Below, piece by piece: positions 42,029 through 53,630 of a DNA stretch of 64,000 nt (the stretch's first letter is position 1; every line of letters starts with the position of its first letter). The stretch is from positions 124,001 to 188,000 of the forward strand of contig NZ_JAQQXR010000008.1 in assembly GCF_028595325.1 (NCBI RefSeq). Direction: 5' to 3'. The position numbers and the translations under genes were made by a program. Below the pieces are notes generated by a model. The model worked only from the letters and a program-made list of their open reading frames with translations, had not been told where the DNA came from and did not search any database. The DNA comes from Janthinobacterium fluminis. GTDB lineage: Bacteria > Pseudomonadota > Gammaproteobacteria > Burkholderiales > Burkholderiaceae_D.

Positions 42029-43204
42029 ATGCTGCTCTGGCTCGCCCACTATTTCCAGCAAGACCTCGGCCCCCTGCGGGTCTTTAACTTCATCACCTTC
42101 CGCGCCGTGTTCGCCACCATCACGGCGCTGGTGATCGGCCTGGGCGCCGGCCCGGCCGTGATCCGCATGCTGACGCGCATGAAGGTCGGCCAGGCGGTGC
42201 GCACCGACGGCCCGCAGACGCATTTGAAAAAACACGGCACGCCCACCATGGGCGGCCTGCTGATCCTGATCTCCATCGCCATCTCGACGCTGCTGTGGTG
42301 CGACCTGTCGAACCGCTTCATCTATCCGGTGCTGGTGGTCACGCTGGGCTTCGGCGCCGTCGGCTGGGTCGACGACTACCGCAAGGTGGTGCGGCAAGAC
42401 CCGAACGGCATGCGCTCGGGCGAAAAATACTTCTGGCAGTCGCTGATCGGCCTGGCCGCCGCCTTCTACCTGGCGTTCTCGGTGTCCGTGTCGGAGCCGA
42501 ACGCGGCCAAGGTGTGGGAACTGATCTTCACCTGGGTGCAGTCGGGCTTCTCGATGGACCTGCCGCCGAAGGCCGACCTGATCGTGCCCTTCTTCAAGAC
42601 CATCAGCTATCCGCTCGGCGTCTGGGGCTTCATCGCGCTGACCTATTGCGTCATCGTCGGCACCAGCAACGCCGTCAACCTGACCGACGGCCTGGACGGC
42701 CTGGCCATCATGCCGACCGTGATGGTCGGCACCGCGCTGGGTCTGTTCGCCTACCTGACCGGCAGCGCCACCTACTCGAAGTACCTGTTCATCCCGCACA
42801 TTCCGGGCGCGGGCGAACTGATCATTTTCTGCGGCGCGATGGCCGGCGCCGGCCTGGCCTTCCTGTGGTTTAACACCCACCCGGCCCAGGTCTTCATGGG
42901 CGACGTCGGCGCGCTGGCGCTGGGCGGCGCGCTCGGCACGCTGGCCGTCATCGTGCGCCAGGAAATCGTCCTGTTCATCATGGGCGGCATCTTCGTCGTC
43001 GAAACGCTGTCGGTGATCGCCCAGGTGAGCTGGTTCAAGTTCACCAAGAAGCGCTTCGGCACGGGGCGGCGGATTTTCCTGATGGCGCCGCTGCACCACC
43101 ATTTTGAGCAAAAAGGCTGGCGCGAGACGCAGGTTGTCGTGCGCTTCTGGATCATCACGATGATGCTGGTCCTGTTCGGTCTCTCCACTTTGAAATTACG
43201 CTAA
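42029..43204 (+). CDS. mraY: Phospho-MurNAc-pentapeptide transferase
   Basis: A 391-residue, ten-helix enzyme that makes lipid I on undecaprenyl phosphate. Family motifs: [39 protein letters not shown] and [13 protein letters not shown] with the HHH cluster. AAGGAAG lies before the ATG. The stop overlaps the murD start by one base. Confidence 0.98.
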   Translation: MLLWLAHYFQQDLGPLRVFNFITFRAVFATITALVIGLGAGPAVIRMLTRMKVGQAVRTDGPQTHLKKHGTPTMGGLLILISIAISTLLWCDLSNRFIYPVLVVTLGFGAVGWVDDYRKVVRQDPNGMRSGEKYFWQSLIGLAAAFYLAFSVSVSEPNAAKVWELIFTWVQSGFSMDLPPKADLIVPFFKTISYPLGVWGFIALTYCVIVGTSNAVNLTDGLDGLAIMPTVMVGTALGLFAYLTGSATYSKYLFIPHIPGAGELIIFCGAMAGAGLAFLWFNTHPAQVFMGDVGALALGGALGTLAVIVRQEIVLFIMGGIFVVETLSVIAQVSWFKFTKKRFGTGRRIFLMAPLHHHFEQKGWRETQVVVRFWIITMMLVLFGLSTLKLR

Positions 43205-44703
43205 TGATCTATTCGGGCAAACACGCATTGGTTTTGGGGCTCGGCGAATCCGGGCTGGCGATGGCGCAATGGCTGGCGCGCCAGGGCGCGTCCGTGCGCG
43301 TGGCCGACACGCGCGCCGAGCCGGCCCGCCTGCCGGCCTTGCGCGCGGCCGTGCCGCAGGCCGAGTTCGTCGGCGGCGCCTTCCACGCCGGCATGCTCGA
43401 GGGCGTCGACTTCGTCGCCGTCAGCCCCGGCCTGGCGCCGCAGCGCGAACTGGCCGAGATCGTTCCGGCCGCCGCCGCCAAGGGCGTGCCCGTCTGGGGC
43501 GAGATCGAGCTGTTCGCGCAGGCGCTGGCGGCCCTGAAGGAGGAGCGCGGCTACGCGCCGAAAGTGATCGCCATCACCGGCACCAACGGCAAGACCACGG
43601 TCACCAGCCTGGTCGGCCTGCTGTGCCAGCGCGCCGGTTTGACGGTGCGCGTGGCCGGCAACATCAGCCCGGCCGCGCTGGACGTGCTGCTTGAGGTGCT
43701 GGCGCAGGACGCCCTGCCGCAAGCCTGGGTGCTGGAACTGTCCAGCTTCCAGTTGCACACGACTTTCAGCCTGCAAGCCGACGCCGCGACGGTGCTGAAC
43801 CTGTCGCAGGACCACCTCGACTGGCACGGCGACATGGCCGCCTACGCGCGCGACAAGGAGCGCATCTTCGGCGCCAACACCGTGCGCGTGCTGAACCGCG
43901 ACGACGCCGCCGTGATGCGCATGGCCGATCCGGCCGCCGCCGTGGTCACCTTCGGCACCGACGAACCGACCGAGGTCGACAGCTTCGGCCTGGAAAACGC
44001 CCGCGGCGTGTTCTGGCTGACGGCCGCCGCGCCGGCGGAAGACCTGCCCGAGCGCAAGCGCAAGAAAAACGAGGCGCCGCTGCCGATTCCCTTCATCGCC
44101 AAGCACATGATGCCGGCCGACGCGCTGAAAATCCGCGGCCAGCACAACGCCGCCAACGCGCTGGCCGCGCTGGCCCTGTGCCGCGCCATCGGCCTGCCGT
44201 TCGCGCCGCTGCTGTACGGCCTGCGCGAATACCAGGGCGAGCCGCACCGCGTCGAACTGGTGGCCGCCATCAACGGCGTCGAATACTACGACGACAGCAA
44301 GGGCACCAACGTCGGCGCCACGGCCGCCGCGCTGAACGGCCTGGGCAAGAGCTTCGGCGGCGCCGACCAGCGCCTGCTGCTGATCGCCGGCGGCGAGGCC
44401 AAGGGCCAGGACTTCGCGCCGCTGGCCTTGCCGGTGTCGCGCTATGTGCGCGCGGTGCTGCTGATCGGCCGCGACGCGCCGGCCATCCGCGCCGCGCTGG
44501 AAGCGTCCGGCGTCGACCTGATCGACTGCGCCACGCTGCCGCTGGCCGTGCAGCGCGCCCGCGAACTGGCGCTGGAGGGCGACGCCGTGCTGCTGTCGCC
44601 GGCCTGCGCCAGCTTCGACATGTTCAAGAACTACGGCCACCGCGCCCAGGTGTTCGTCGACGCGGTGCGCGAAATCGCCTTGGCGCAGGGACAGGATATC
44701 TGA
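43204..44703 (+). CDS. murD: UDP-MurNAc-L-Ala:D-Glu ligase
   Basis: A 499-residue Mur ligase that adds D-Glu. ATP site [18 protein letters not shown] (about 123-140), [20 protein letters not shown] and a C-terminal [18 protein letters not shown]. It is longer than E. coli MurD (438) because of an insert near residues 245-300 ([15 protein letters not shown] and a charged [10 protein letters not shown] loop), a feature I believe common in this family of bacteria. Ends in a TGATG overlap with ftsW. Confidence 0.97.
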   Translation: MIYSGKHALVLGLGESGLAMAQWLARQGASVRVADTRAEPARLPALRAAVPQAEFVGGAFHAGMLEGVDFVAVSPGLAPQRELAEIVPAAAAKGVPVWGEIELFAQALAALKEERGYAPKVIAITGTNGKTTVTSLVGLLCQRAGLTVRVAGNISPAALDVLLEVLAQDALPQAWVLELSSFQLHTTFSLQADAATVLNLSQDHLDWHGDMAAYARDKERIFGANTVRVLNRDDAAVMRMADPAAAVVTFGTDEPTEVDSFGLENARGVFWLTAAAPAEDLPERKRKKNEAPLPIPFIAKHMMPADALKIRGQHNAANALAALALCRAIGLPFAPLLYGLREYQGEPHRVELVAAINGVEYYDDSKGTNVGATAAALNGLGKSFGGADQRLLLIAGGEAKGQDFAPLALPVSRYVRAVLLIGRDAPAIRAALEASGVDLIDCATLPLAVQRARELALEGDAVLLSPACASFDMFKNYGHRAQVFVDAVREIALAQGQDI

Positions 44704-45914
44704 TGGCCTTTCAACTGCCATTCCGCTTTTCTGGATCGTCGGCGCACGCGTCGATGGACAGTCACGCGCGGCAGTCGAAAATGATGGAGTACGACCAGCC
44801 GCTGGTCTGGGTCACGCTGCTGCTGATGCTGATGGGCATGGTGATGGTGTATTCGGCCTCGATCTCGCTGCCGGACTCGCCCAAGTTCGCCAACTACAAG
44901 AACTCCTATTTCCTGGTACGCCAGGCGATCTTCATCTGCATTTCGCTGATGGCGGGCCTGTTCGTGTTCCGCATCCGCATCTCGACCTGGCAGAAGGCCG
45001 CGCCCTACCTGTTCATCGGCACCCTGGTGCTGCTGGTGCTGGTGCTGGTGCCGGGCGTCGGCGTGGTGGTCAAGGGCGGCCGCCGCTGGCTGTCGCTGAA
45101 GGTCTTCAACCTGCAGCCGTCCGAGGTGATGAAGGTGGTCGCGGTGCTGTACGCGGCCGACTACACGGTGCGCAAGCAGGAATACATGCACAAGCTGACC
45201 AAGGGCTTCATGCCGATGGCCGGCGCGGTCGGCCTGGTCGGCCTGCTGCTGCTGCTGGAGCCGGACCTGGGCGCCTTCGGCGTCATCGTCTGCATCACCA
45301 TGGGCATCCTGTTCCTCGGCGGGATCAACGCGGTCTGGTTCGGCGGCATCGGCGCCATGCTGGTGGGGATTTTCGTCTCCATCATCGCGCTCTCGAAGTT
45401 CCGCCGCGAGCGCTACTTCGCCTACCTGAACCCGTGGGAGGAGGACAACGCGCTGAACAAGGCTTACCAGCTGACGCATTCGCTGATCGCTTTCGGGCGC
45501 GGCGAATTTTTCGGCGTCGGCCTGGGCGGCAGCGTCGAGAAGCTGCACTACCTGCCGGAGGCGCACACCGACTTCCTGCTGGCCGTGATCGGCGAGGAGC
45601 TGGGCCTGGTCGGCGTGCTGGCGGTGATCGCCATGTTCTACTGGATCATCAAGCGCGCCTTCGACATCGGCCGCCAGGCCATCGCCATCGACCAGACCTT
45701 CGCCGGCCTGACGGCGAAGGGCATCGGCATCTGGATCGGCGTGCAGACCTTCATTAACATGGGCGTCAACCTTGGCCTGCTGCCGACCAAGGGCTTGACC
45801 CTGCCGCTGATGAGTTACGGCGGCTCGGGGATTTTGATTAACTGCGTCGGACTCGCGATCCTGCTCCGGATCGACTACGAGAACCGGGTTCTGATGCGTG
45901 GTGGCAGATTATGA
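44703..45914 (+). CDS. ftsW: Septal peptidoglycan polymerase FtsW
   Basis: A 403-residue SEDS-family glycosyltransferase with about ten helices that polymerises lipid II with FtsI. Motifs: [34 protein letters not shown], the extracytoplasmic [20 protein letters not shown] and a terminal [11 protein letters not shown]. The N-terminal 30 residues are polar and cytoplasmic. ATG overlaps the murD stop; the stop overlaps murG by four bases. Confidence 0.97.
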   Translation: MAFQLPFRFSGSSAHASMDSHARQSKMMEYDQPLVWVTLLLMLMGMVMVYSASISLPDSPKFANYKNSYFLVRQAIFICISLMAGLFVFRIRISTWQKAAPYLFIGTLVLLVLVLVPGVGVVVKGGRRWLSLKVFNLQPSEVMKVVAVLYAADYTVRKQEYMHKLTKGFMPMAGAVGLVGLLLLLEPDLGAFGVIVCITMGILFLGGINAVWFGGIGAMLVGIFVSIIALSKFRRERYFAYLNPWEEDNALNKAYQLTHSLIAFGRGEFFGVGLGGSVEKLHYLPEAHTDFLLAVIGEELGLVGVLAVIAMFYWIIKRAFDIGRQAIAIDQTFAGLTAKGIGIWIGVQTFINMGVNLGLLPTKGLTLPLMSYGGSGILINCVGLAILLRIDYENRVLMRGGRL

Positions 45915-46978
45915 AACGATTAATGATCATGGCGGCCGGAACCGGCGGCCATATTTTCCCCGGCCTGGCGATTGCGCAGACGATGCGCGCGCGCGGCTGG
46001 GAGGTGAGCTGGCTGGGCACCTCGCACGGCATGGAGCAGCAATTGGTGCCGCAACACGGCGTCGAGATGGACGCGATCGAGTTTTCCGGCATGCGCGGCA
46101 AGGGCCTGCGCCACACGCTGACGGGCGCCTTCAAGATGCTGGCCAGCTTCTGCGCCTGCCGGCGCTTCATCAAGCGGCGCAAGCCGGACGTGGTGCTGGG
46201 CATGGGCGGCTACGTGACGGTGCCGGGCGGCCTGATGGCGCGCCTGAGCGGCGTGCCGCTGGTGCTGGTGAACGCCGACGCGGCGCTGCTGCTGTCGAAC
46301 AAAACGCTGGTGCCGCTGGCGCGCCGGGTCTGCTTCGGTTTTCCCGCCGACTTCGGCAGCGCCGCCGGCAAGGCCAGCGTCACCGGCAACCCGGTGCGCA
46401 GCGAGATCCTCGACCTGGCCGTTCCGGAGCGGCGCTTCGAGGGCCGCGAGGGCGCGCTGCGCATTCTGGTGGTCGGCGGCAGCCAGGGCGCCAAGGCGCT
46501 CAACGACACGCTGGCGCCGGCGCTGGCCTTGATCCCGGCGGCGCAGCGCCCCGTGGTGACGCACCAGTCGGGCAAGAAGAACATCGAGGCGCTGCGCGCC
46601 GTCTACGCGCAGTGCGGCGTGCAGGCCGAGGTGCTCGACTTCATCGACGACATGGCGAACGCGTATGCGCGCGCCGATCTGGTAATCTGCCGCGCCGGCG
46701 CGATCACGCTGTCGGAATTGACGGCGGCCGGCGTCGCCAGCGTGCTGGTGCCGCTGGTGGCCTCGACCACCAGCCACCAGCGCGACAACGCGCAATGGCT
46801 GGCGAAGCAAAACGCGGCGATTCATCTGCCGCAGACGGAAATGAACGCGGCCTCCCTGGCGGCGCTGCTGCAGGGCCTGACGCGCGGGGCTTGCCTGGAC
46901 ATGGCCCGGGCCGCCCGCGCGGTCGGCCAGCGCGACGCCAACGACGCGATAGCACAAGTACTGGAAAAACTGACATGA
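45911..46978 (+). CDS. murG: Lipid II synthase MurG
   Basis: A 355-residue GT-B glycosyltransferase that adds GlcNAc to lipid I on the cytoplasmic face. N-terminal [13 protein letters not shown], then [16 protein letters not shown], the linker [13 protein letters not shown] and the UDP-sugar motif [23 protein letters not shown] at 45911 and the terminal overlap with murC (ATGA) show coupling. Confidence 0.98.
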   Translation: MKRLMIMAAGTGGHIFPGLAIAQTMRARGWEVSWLGTSHGMEQQLVPQHGVEMDAIEFSGMRGKGLRHTLTGAFKMLASFCACRRFIKRRKPDVVLGMGGYVTVPGGLMARLSGVPLVLVNADAALLLSNKTLVPLARRVCFGFPADFGSAAGKASVTGNPVRSEILDLAVPERRFEGREGALRILVVGGSQGAKALNDTLAPALALIPAAQRPVVTHQSGKKNIEALRAVYAQCGVQAEVLDFIDDMANAYARADLVICRAGAITLSELTAAGVASVLVPLVASTTSHQRDNAQWLAKQNAAIHLPQTEMNAASLAALLQGLTRGACLDMARAARAVGQRDANDAIAQVLEKLT

Positions 46979-48366
46979 AGCACAAAGTAAAAAACATCCA
47001 TTTCGTCGGCATCGGCGGTAGCGGCATGAGCGGCATCGCCGAGGTGCTGGTCAACCTCGGCTACCAGGTTTCCGGCTCCGACCTGGGCAGCAACGCCGCG
47101 ACCCAGCGCCTGCAAAGCCTGGGCGCCACCGTCATGCTGGGCCACGCCGCCGAAAACGTCGGCGCCGCCGACGCCGTCGTCACGTCCGGCGCCGTGCCGC
47201 AGGACAATCCGGAAGTCCTCGCCGCGCGCAGCCGCAAGATCCCGCTGGTGCCGCGCGCCGTCATGCTGGGCGAGTTGATGCGCCTGAAGCGCGGCATCGC
47301 CATCGCCGGCACGCACGGCAAGACCACCACCACCAGCCTGGTGGCGTCGGTGCTGGCGCAGGGCGGCATGGACCCGACCTTCGTCATTGGCGGCCGCCTG
47401 ACCAGCGCCGGCGCCAACGCCAAGCTGGGCGGCGGCGACTACCTGGTGGCCGAGGCCGACGAGTCCGACGCGTCCTTCCTGAACCTGTCGCCGATGATCG
47501 AGGTGATCACCAACATCGACGCCGACCACATGGAAACCTACGGGCACGACTTCGAGAAATTGAAGATGGCCTTCGTCCAGTTCACCCAGCGCCTGCCGTT
47601 CTACGGCCGCGCCATGCTGTGCATCGACGACCCGCACGTGCGCGACATCATTGCGCTGATCTCGAAGCCGATCACCACCTACGGCTTCCACGAGGACGCC
47701 GAGGTGCGCGCCGTGAACGCCCGCGCGGTCGGCCTGGAAATGCATTTCACCGTGCTGCAGGACGGCTATCCTGACCTCGACGTGGTGCTGAACCAGCCCG
47801 GCATGCACAATGTGCAGAACGCCTGCTCGGCGATCGCCATCGCCCGCGAAATCGGCATCGACGACAAGGCCACCCAGCAGGGCCTGGCCGAGTTCGCCGG
47901 CGTCGGCCGCCGCTTCACCCGCTACGGCGACGTGGCGCTGCCGGCCGGCGGCAGCTTCGCCCTGGTCGACGACTTCGGCCACCATCCGGTCGAAACGGCG
48001 GTGACGGTGGCCGCCGCGCGCGCCGCCTACCCGGGCCGGCGCCTGGTGCTGGCCTTCCAGCCGCACCGCTACAGCCGCACCCGCGACCTGTTCGAGGACT
48101 TCGTCAAGGTGCTCGGCAGCGTCGACGTGCTGCTGCTCTCCGAGGTGTACGCGGCCGGCGAGGCGCCCATCGTCGCCGCCGACGGCCGCGCGCTGGCGCA
48201 CGCGCTGCGCGCCCGCGGCAAGATCGAGCCGATCTTCGTCGAACTGATGAAGGACATGCCCGACACGATCATGAGCGTGGCGCGCGACGGCGACGTCGTC
48301 GTCACGATGGGCGCCGGCTCGATCAGCGGCGTGCCGAACCAACTGACCTCCTTTGCAAAGGCCTGA
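46975..48366 (+). CDS. murC: UDP-MurNAc:L-Ala ligase
   Basis: A 463-residue Mur ligase that adds the first residue, L-Ala, to UDP-MurNAc. N-terminal Rossmann motif [20 protein letters not shown] site [17 protein letters not shown] (about 114-130), [14 protein letters not shown] and late [17 protein letters not shown]. The ATG overlaps the murG stop by four bases. ddl starts one base after its stop. Confidence 0.98.
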   Translation: MKHKVKNIHFVGIGGSGMSGIAEVLVNLGYQVSGSDLGSNAATQRLQSLGATVMLGHAAENVGAADAVVTSGAVPQDNPEVLAARSRKIPLVPRAVMLGELMRLKRGIAIAGTHGKTTTTSLVASVLAQGGMDPTFVIGGRLTSAGANAKLGGGDYLVAEADESDASFLNLSPMIEVITNIDADHMETYGHDFEKLKMAFVQFTQRLPFYGRAMLCIDDPHVRDIIALISKPITTYGFHEDAEVRAVNARAVGLEMHFTVLQDGYPDLDVVLNQPGMHNVQNACSAIAIAREIGIDDKATQQGLAEFAGVGRRFTRYGDVALPAGGSFALVDDFGHHPVETAVTVAAARAAYPGRRLVLAFQPHRYSRTRDLFEDFVKVLGSVDVLLLSEVYAAGEAPIVAADGRALAHALRARGKIEPIFVELMKDMPDTIMSVARDGDVVVTMGAGSISGVPNQLTSFAKA

Positions 48367-48367
48367 G

Positions 48368-49336
<969 letters not shown>

Positions 49337-49340
49337 GGAC

Positions 49341-50162
49341 ATGTGGCAGGACGCTAAAACCTTGAACGCGACGGCCAACGGCATATTTGCCCTGGTGCTG
49401 CTCGCGTGCGTGGCGGCCGGCGTCTGGTGGGTGTCGCAGCGGCCGATGTTCACGCTGCGCGCGATCAACATCGAAAGCATGGACGGGGCCGAGCTGCGCC
49501 ACGTCAACCACCTGACGCTGCGCAGCGGCACGCTGGGCCGCGTCAAGGGCAATTTTTTCACGGCCAACCTGGACACGGTGCGGCTGGCCTTCGAGTCGGT
49601 GCCGTGGGTGCGCCGGGCGACGGTGCGGCGCGAGTGGCCGAACCAGCTGATCGTCGCCCTCGAAGAGCACGAGGCGCTCGGCACCTGGGGCGAGGACGGC
49701 CGCCTGCTGTCGGTCAAGGGCGACGTCTTCACCGCCAACCTGGCCGAGGCGGAGGACGACCACGCGCTGCCGGAGTTCTCCGGCCCCGAGGGCAGCGAGA
49801 AGGAAGTCATCGCCCGCTTCGCCGAGCTGCGCAGCTGGTTCGCGCCGCTCAAGCTGGTGCCGGAAATGCTGTCGCTGTCGAGCCGCTACGCCTGGACCGT
49901 CAAGCTCGACAACGGCATGAGCGTGGCCTTGGGGCGCGAGCAGAGCAAGACCACATTGAAGGAGCGGGTCGACCGGCTGGCGGGGATCTACCCGCAGCTG
50001 GCGAGCCGCCTGGAGAACATCGACACGATCGATATGCGTTACCAGAACGGCCTGGCACTGAGTTCGGCCGGCCTGGTGATACCGGCCGAAGGCAAGAGGC
50101 CGGGCATCGCAGCAAAGAAAAAACCGAATAATTTAAAGCCCATCAGCAGGCACACACAGTAG
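49341..50162 (+). CDS. ftsQ: Cell-division protein FtsQ
   Basis: A 273-residue bitopic divisome protein: short cytoplasmic tail, one helix (about 15-34, GIFALVLLACVAAGVWWVS), then POTRA (FTLRAINIESMDGAELRHVN) and FtsQ domains, with the VPWVRRATVRREWPNQLIVA block. It recruits FtsLB. GAGGAC lies close to the ATG. The C-terminus is a basic tail (KKKPNNLKPISRHTQ). Confidence 0.96.
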   Translation: MWQDAKTLNATANGIFALVLLACVAAGVWWVSQRPMFTLRAINIESMDGAELRHVNHLTLRSGTLGRVKGNFFTANLDTVRLAFESVPWVRRATVRREWPNQLIVALEEHEALGTWGEDGRLLSVKGDVFTANLAEAEDDHALPEFSGPEGSEKEVIARFAELRSWFAPLKLVPEMLSLSSRYAWTVKLDNGMSVALGREQSKTTLKERVDRLAGIYPQLASRLENIDTIDMRYQNGLALSSAGLVIPAEGKRPGIAAKKKPNNLKPISRHTQ

Positions 50163-50170
50163 GCACAGAA

Positions 50171-51403
50171 ATGACAAAAGACGCGAAAAACCTGATCGTC
50201 GGCCTCGACATCGGTACCTCGAAAGTGGTGGCGGTGGTGGCCGAGGTGATGCCCGACGGGCGCCACGAAGTGATCGGGCTGGGTCAGCACGAATCAAAGG
50301 GCTTGAAGAAGGGCGTCGTCGTCAACATCGAGGCGACCGTCGAGTCGATCCAGCGCGCGCTTGAGGAAGCCGAGCTGATGGCCGACTGCAAGATCCGCAA
50401 CGTCTACGCCGGCATCGCCGGCAGCCATATCCGCAGCTTCAATTCCAGCGGCATGGTGGCCATCAAGGACAAGGAAGTGACGGCCACCGACGTGGCGCGC
50501 GTCATCGAAACGGCAAAAGCGGTTAACATCCCGACCGACCAGCAACTGCTCCACACGGTGCCGCAGGAGTTCATCGTCGACAGCCAGGAGGACGTGCGCG
50601 AGCCGATCGGCATGAGCGGCATCCGCCTCGAGGTGAAGGTGCACATCGTCACCGGCGCCGTGTCGGCGGTGCAGAACATCGTCAAGTGCGTGCGCCGCTG
50701 CGGCCTGGAAGTGTCGGACCTGATCCTGCAGCCGATGGCCTCGGCCGACGCCGTGCTGACGCCCGACGAGAAGGAGCTGGGCGTGGTGCTGATCGACATC
50801 GGCGGCGGCACCACCGACGTCGCCGTGTTCTCCGACGGCGCGATCCGCCACACGGCGGTGATTCCGATCGCCGGCGACCAGATCACCAACGACATCGCGA
50901 TGGCGCTGCGCACCCCGACCTCGGAGGCCGAGGAGATCAAGATACGCTACGGCGTCGCCAAGCAGGTGCTGGCCGACCCGGGCGAGTCGCTGGAAGTGCC
51001 GGGCCTGGGCGACCGCGGCCCGCGCAACCTGTCGCGCCAGGCGCTGGCCGCCGTCATCGAGCCGCGCGTCGAGGAACTGTTCGCGATGGTGCACCAGGTG
51101 GTGCGCGAGTCCGGCTACGAGGGCGTGCTCTCGTCGGGCATCGTGCTCACCGGCGGCACCTCGATCATGCCGGGCATGGTGGAAATGGCCGAGGACATCT
51201 TCCTCAAGCCGGCCCGCCTCGGCACACCGGAATACCGCGGCCAGCTGGCCGACGTGGTGCGCAGCCCGCGCTACGCCACCGTGCTCGGCCTGCTGTTGGA
51301 GGCGAAAAAGCAATACCTGCGCGGGCACATCGTGACGCGCCAGGACGGCTCGGTGAAGGCGGTGTGGCAGCGCATGAAGGAATGGTTCTTGGGGAATTTT
51401 TAA
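50171..51403 (+). CDS. ftsA: Cell-division ATPase FtsA
   Basis: A 410-residue actin-like protein that ties FtsZ to the membrane. Phosphate-binding loops LIVGLDIGTSKVVAVV and VVLIDIGGGTTDVAVFSDG, adenosine motif GIVLTGGTSIMPGM, and a C-terminal amphipathic tail WQRMKEWFLGNF for membrane binding are all seen. ATG lies eight bases after the ftsQ stop with only a weak AGGCAC upstream. Confidence 0.97.
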   Translation: MTKDAKNLIVGLDIGTSKVVAVVAEVMPDGRHEVIGLGQHESKGLKKGVVVNIEATVESIQRALEEAELMADCKIRNVYAGIAGSHIRSFNSSGMVAIKDKEVTATDVARVIETAKAVNIPTDQQLLHTVPQEFIVDSQEDVREPIGMSGIRLEVKVHIVTGAVSAVQNIVKCVRRCGLEVSDLILQPMASADAVLTPDEKELGVVLIDIGGGTTDVAVFSDGAIRHTAVIPIAGDQITNDIAMALRTPTSEAEEIKIRYGVAKQVLADPGESLEVPGLGDRGPRNLSRQALAAVIEPRVEELFAMVHQVVRESGYEGVLSSGIVLTGGTSIMPGMVEMAEDIFLKPARLGTPEYRGQLADVVRSPRYATVLGLLLEAKKQYLRGHIVTRQDGSVKAVWQRMKEWFLGNF

Positions 51404-51543
51404 GTCGTCGGTTTTGGCTGTACAAGTTTGGCAACAACGCAGGACATACAACAATTTTATATTTAACCGCAGTTTTCAATCTCCAGCTCTCCTACCGATA
51501 TGAGGCCTGGCGCTTGGAAACCGCATTCTGATAGGAGCACATC

Positions 51544-52752
51544 ATGGAGTTCGATATGGTCGATAACGCAGCTTTAGGCACGGTCATCAAGGTCGTCGGC
51601 GTCGGCGGAGCAGGTGGCAATGCAGTTCAACACATGATCAACAAGGGCATGGCCGGGGTGGAGTTCATTGCCGCCAACACCGATGCCCAGGCCCTGTCGA
51701 CCTCGAAAGCCGACAACATCATCCAGATCGGCGAAACCGGCCTGGGCGCCGGGATGAAGCCGCAGGTCGGCCGCCAGCTGGCCGAAGAGTCGCGCGCCCG
51801 CATCGAAGACTCCCTGCGCGGCGCGCACATGGTCTTCATCGCCGCCGGCATGGGCGGCGGCACCGGCACCGGCGCCGCGCCCATCGTCGCGGAAATCGCC
51901 AAGCAGCTGGGCGCGCTGACCGTGGCCGTCGTCTCCAAGCCCTTCTCCTACGAAGGCCAGAAGTGCATGGACATCGCCGACGAGGGCCTGGAGCAGTTGT
52001 CGATGCACGTCGACTCGCTGATCATCATCCTCAATGAAAAGCTGGAAGAGATCTACGAAGACGAAAGCATGCTGGAGTGGATGCAGCACGCCGACGACGT
52101 GCTCAACAACGCGGTGGCCGGCATCGCCGAGATCATCAACGTGCCCGGCCATATCAACGTCGACTTCAACGACGTCAAGACCATCATGGGCGAGCAGGGC
52201 AAGGCCATGATGGGCACGGCGACGGCGTCCGGCGTGGACCGCGCGCGCATCGCCGCCGAGCAGGCCGTGGCGTCGCCGCTGCTGGACGGCATCGACCTGT
52301 CCGGCGCCCGTGGCGTGCTGGTCAACGTCACCGCCAGCCGCGGCCTGAAGGGCAAGGAAATCAAGGAAGTCATGGCCGCCGTGCGCGCGTTTGCGGCGCC
52401 GGACGCGTCTATCGCCCAGGGCATCGCCTACGACGACACGATGGGCGACGACATCCGCGTGACCGTCGTGGCAACCGGCCTGGGCCGCGCCAAGAAGGCG
52501 ATCCAGCTGGTGCCGCAGCAAATGCTGCGCACCGGCACGCACAACAGCCCGCTGACGCCGTCGGCGGCTATGGGCGGCGCGGCCGGCGGCGCCGTGTCGG
52601 TCGGCATGGCCGTGCCGGCGCAGGCTTTCGACGGCATGAAGGCGCCGGCCGTATGGCGCCGCGAATCGGCCTCCGAGCAGGTGCGGGCGATGGAAAAGAA
52701 CGGCATGGAAACCTACGATATTCCAGCCTTCCTGCGCAAGCAGGCCGACTAA
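51544..52752 (+). CDS. ftsZ: Cell-division GTPase FtsZ
   Basis: A 402-residue tubulin homologue that forms the Z ring. N-terminal KVVGVGGAGGNAVQHM, the tubulin signature GMGGGTGTGAAPIVAE, the T7-loop NVDFNDVKTIM and the C-terminal interaction peptide YDIPAFLRKQ are intact. ATAGGAG precedes the ATG. The 140-base gap after ftsA is AT-rich (ATTTTATATTTAACC) and probably holds a further ftsZ promoter, which I cannot place exactly. Confidence 0.98.
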   Translation: MEFDMVDNAALGTVIKVVGVGGAGGNAVQHMINKGMAGVEFIAANTDAQALSTSKADNIIQIGETGLGAGMKPQVGRQLAEESRARIEDSLRGAHMVFIAAGMGGGTGTGAAPIVAEIAKQLGALTVAVVSKPFSYEGQKCMDIADEGLEQLSMHVDSLIIILNEKLEEIYEDESMLEWMQHADDVLNNAVAGIAEIINVPGHINVDFNDVKTIMGEQGKAMMGTATASGVDRARIAAEQAVASPLLDGIDLSGARGVLVNVTASRGLKGKEIKEVMAAVRAFAAPDASIAQGIAYDDTMGDDIRVTVVATGLGRAKKAIQLVPQQMLRTGTHNSPLTPSAAMGGAAGGAVSVGMAVPAQAFDGMKAPAVWRRESASEQVRAMEKNGMETYDIPAFLRKQAD

Positions 52753-52833
52753 GCCGGCGGCGGGTGGGCGCCTTCGGCCGCCCGCCTGCACAAACGACAA
52801 GACTCAGGCATACTGCTGTTCTGTGCCTGGAGG

Positions 52834-52857
52834 AGCCGCGCCCAGCGCGGCTTTTTT
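52834..52857 (+). terminator. Terminator after ftsZ
   Basis: AGCCGCGC (52834-52841), loop CCA, GCGCGGCT (52845-52852), then T to 52857. It closes the dcw transcript before the peroxiredoxin gene. Confidence 0.9.
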
Positions 52858-52912
52858 CATCGTTGCCGGGCTGGATAATGCCACCCATCTACCATCATAA
52901 AAGGAGTCAAAC

Positions 52913-53419
52913 ATGACCATCAAAATCGGCGACACACTGCCAGAAGGCACCCTGGCCGAATTCATCGAGTCCGCCAGCGAAGGTTGCGCACTGGGACCGA
53001 ACACTTTCAAGGTCGAAGACCTGGTGAAAGGCAAGAAGATCGCCATCTTCGGCCTGCCGGGCGCCTACACCCCGACCTGCTCCGCGCAGCACGTGCCGGG
53101 CTACGTCAAGCACGCGGCAGAATTGACAGCCAAGGGCGTCGATGAAATCTGGTGCATCTCCGTCAATGACGCCTTCGTCATGGGCGCCTGGGGCCGCGAC
53201 CAGAAAGCCACCGGCATCGTCCGCATGATGGCCGACGGCAACGCCGCCTACAGCAAGCTGCTGGGCCTGGACGCCGACTTCAGCAAGTTCGGCATGGGCA
53301 CGCGCTCGCAGCGCTATTCCCTGCTGGTCGACAACGGCGTGGTCACCCAGCTGAACATCGAGCAGGGCGGCAAGTTTGAAGTGTCGAACGCGGAAACGCT
53401 GCTGGGCCAGCTGGCTTAA
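52913..53419 (+). CDS. Peroxiredoxin of the Prx5/AhpE-like group
   Basis: A 168-residue thiol peroxidase. The peroxidatic site is PGAYTPTCSAQHVPGY with Cys56, preceded by Thr53 as in Prx5. WCISVNDAFVMGAWG and MGTRSQRYSLLVDNGVV are family-typical. It reduces hydroperoxides with glutathione or glutaredoxin as likely donor. AAGGAG lies nine bases before the ATG. A peroxiredoxin between ftsZ and lpxC is a recurring arrangement in betaproteobacteria. Confidence 0.94.
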   Translation: MTIKIGDTLPEGTLAEFIESASEGCALGPNTFKVEDLVKGKKIAIFGLPGAYTPTCSAQHVPGYVKHAAELTAKGVDEIWCISVNDAFVMGAWGRDQKATGIVRMMADGNAAYSKLLGLDADFSKFGMGTRSQRYSLLVDNGVVTQLNIEQGGKFEVSNAETLLGQLA

Positions 53420-53518
53420 GTTTCTCTGGCATAAAGAAACGGCGCCGTTGCTCGCCCGGGGCGGTGCGCCGCCGCGGGCGCCGGAAAGCCGGGCCCGCAA
53501 ACGGCGCCGGCCTTGCAT

Positions 53519-53527
53519 TGCTATAAT
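53519..53527 (+). promoter_or_regulatory. Candidate extended -10 promoter for the EamA gene
   Basis: TGCTATAAT is a perfect -10 hexamer with a TGn extension. No clear -35 is seen, as allowed for extended -10 promoters. The start near 53534 leaves a leader of about 97 bases. Confidence 0.55.
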
Positions 53528-53630
53528 TACCCAACAACAAGGGTGCACATTGATCTAGCGGCTGTTGCTGGCTGGCCATACCCATCCCGGATGCCTCCCG
53601 TCTCCGGGCCACACCGGCAAGGAGCTGAAT

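Noticed and set aside
53420..53516. Large inverted repeat containing GGCGCCG copies as a mobile element end
   Set aside because: Short GC-rich repeats of this kind arise often at this base composition and no flanking duplication is seen.
53565..53630. Upstream TTG start for the EamA transporter
   Set aside because: Gly/Pro-rich, not membrane-like, and the AAGGAG site is correctly spaced for TTG 53631.
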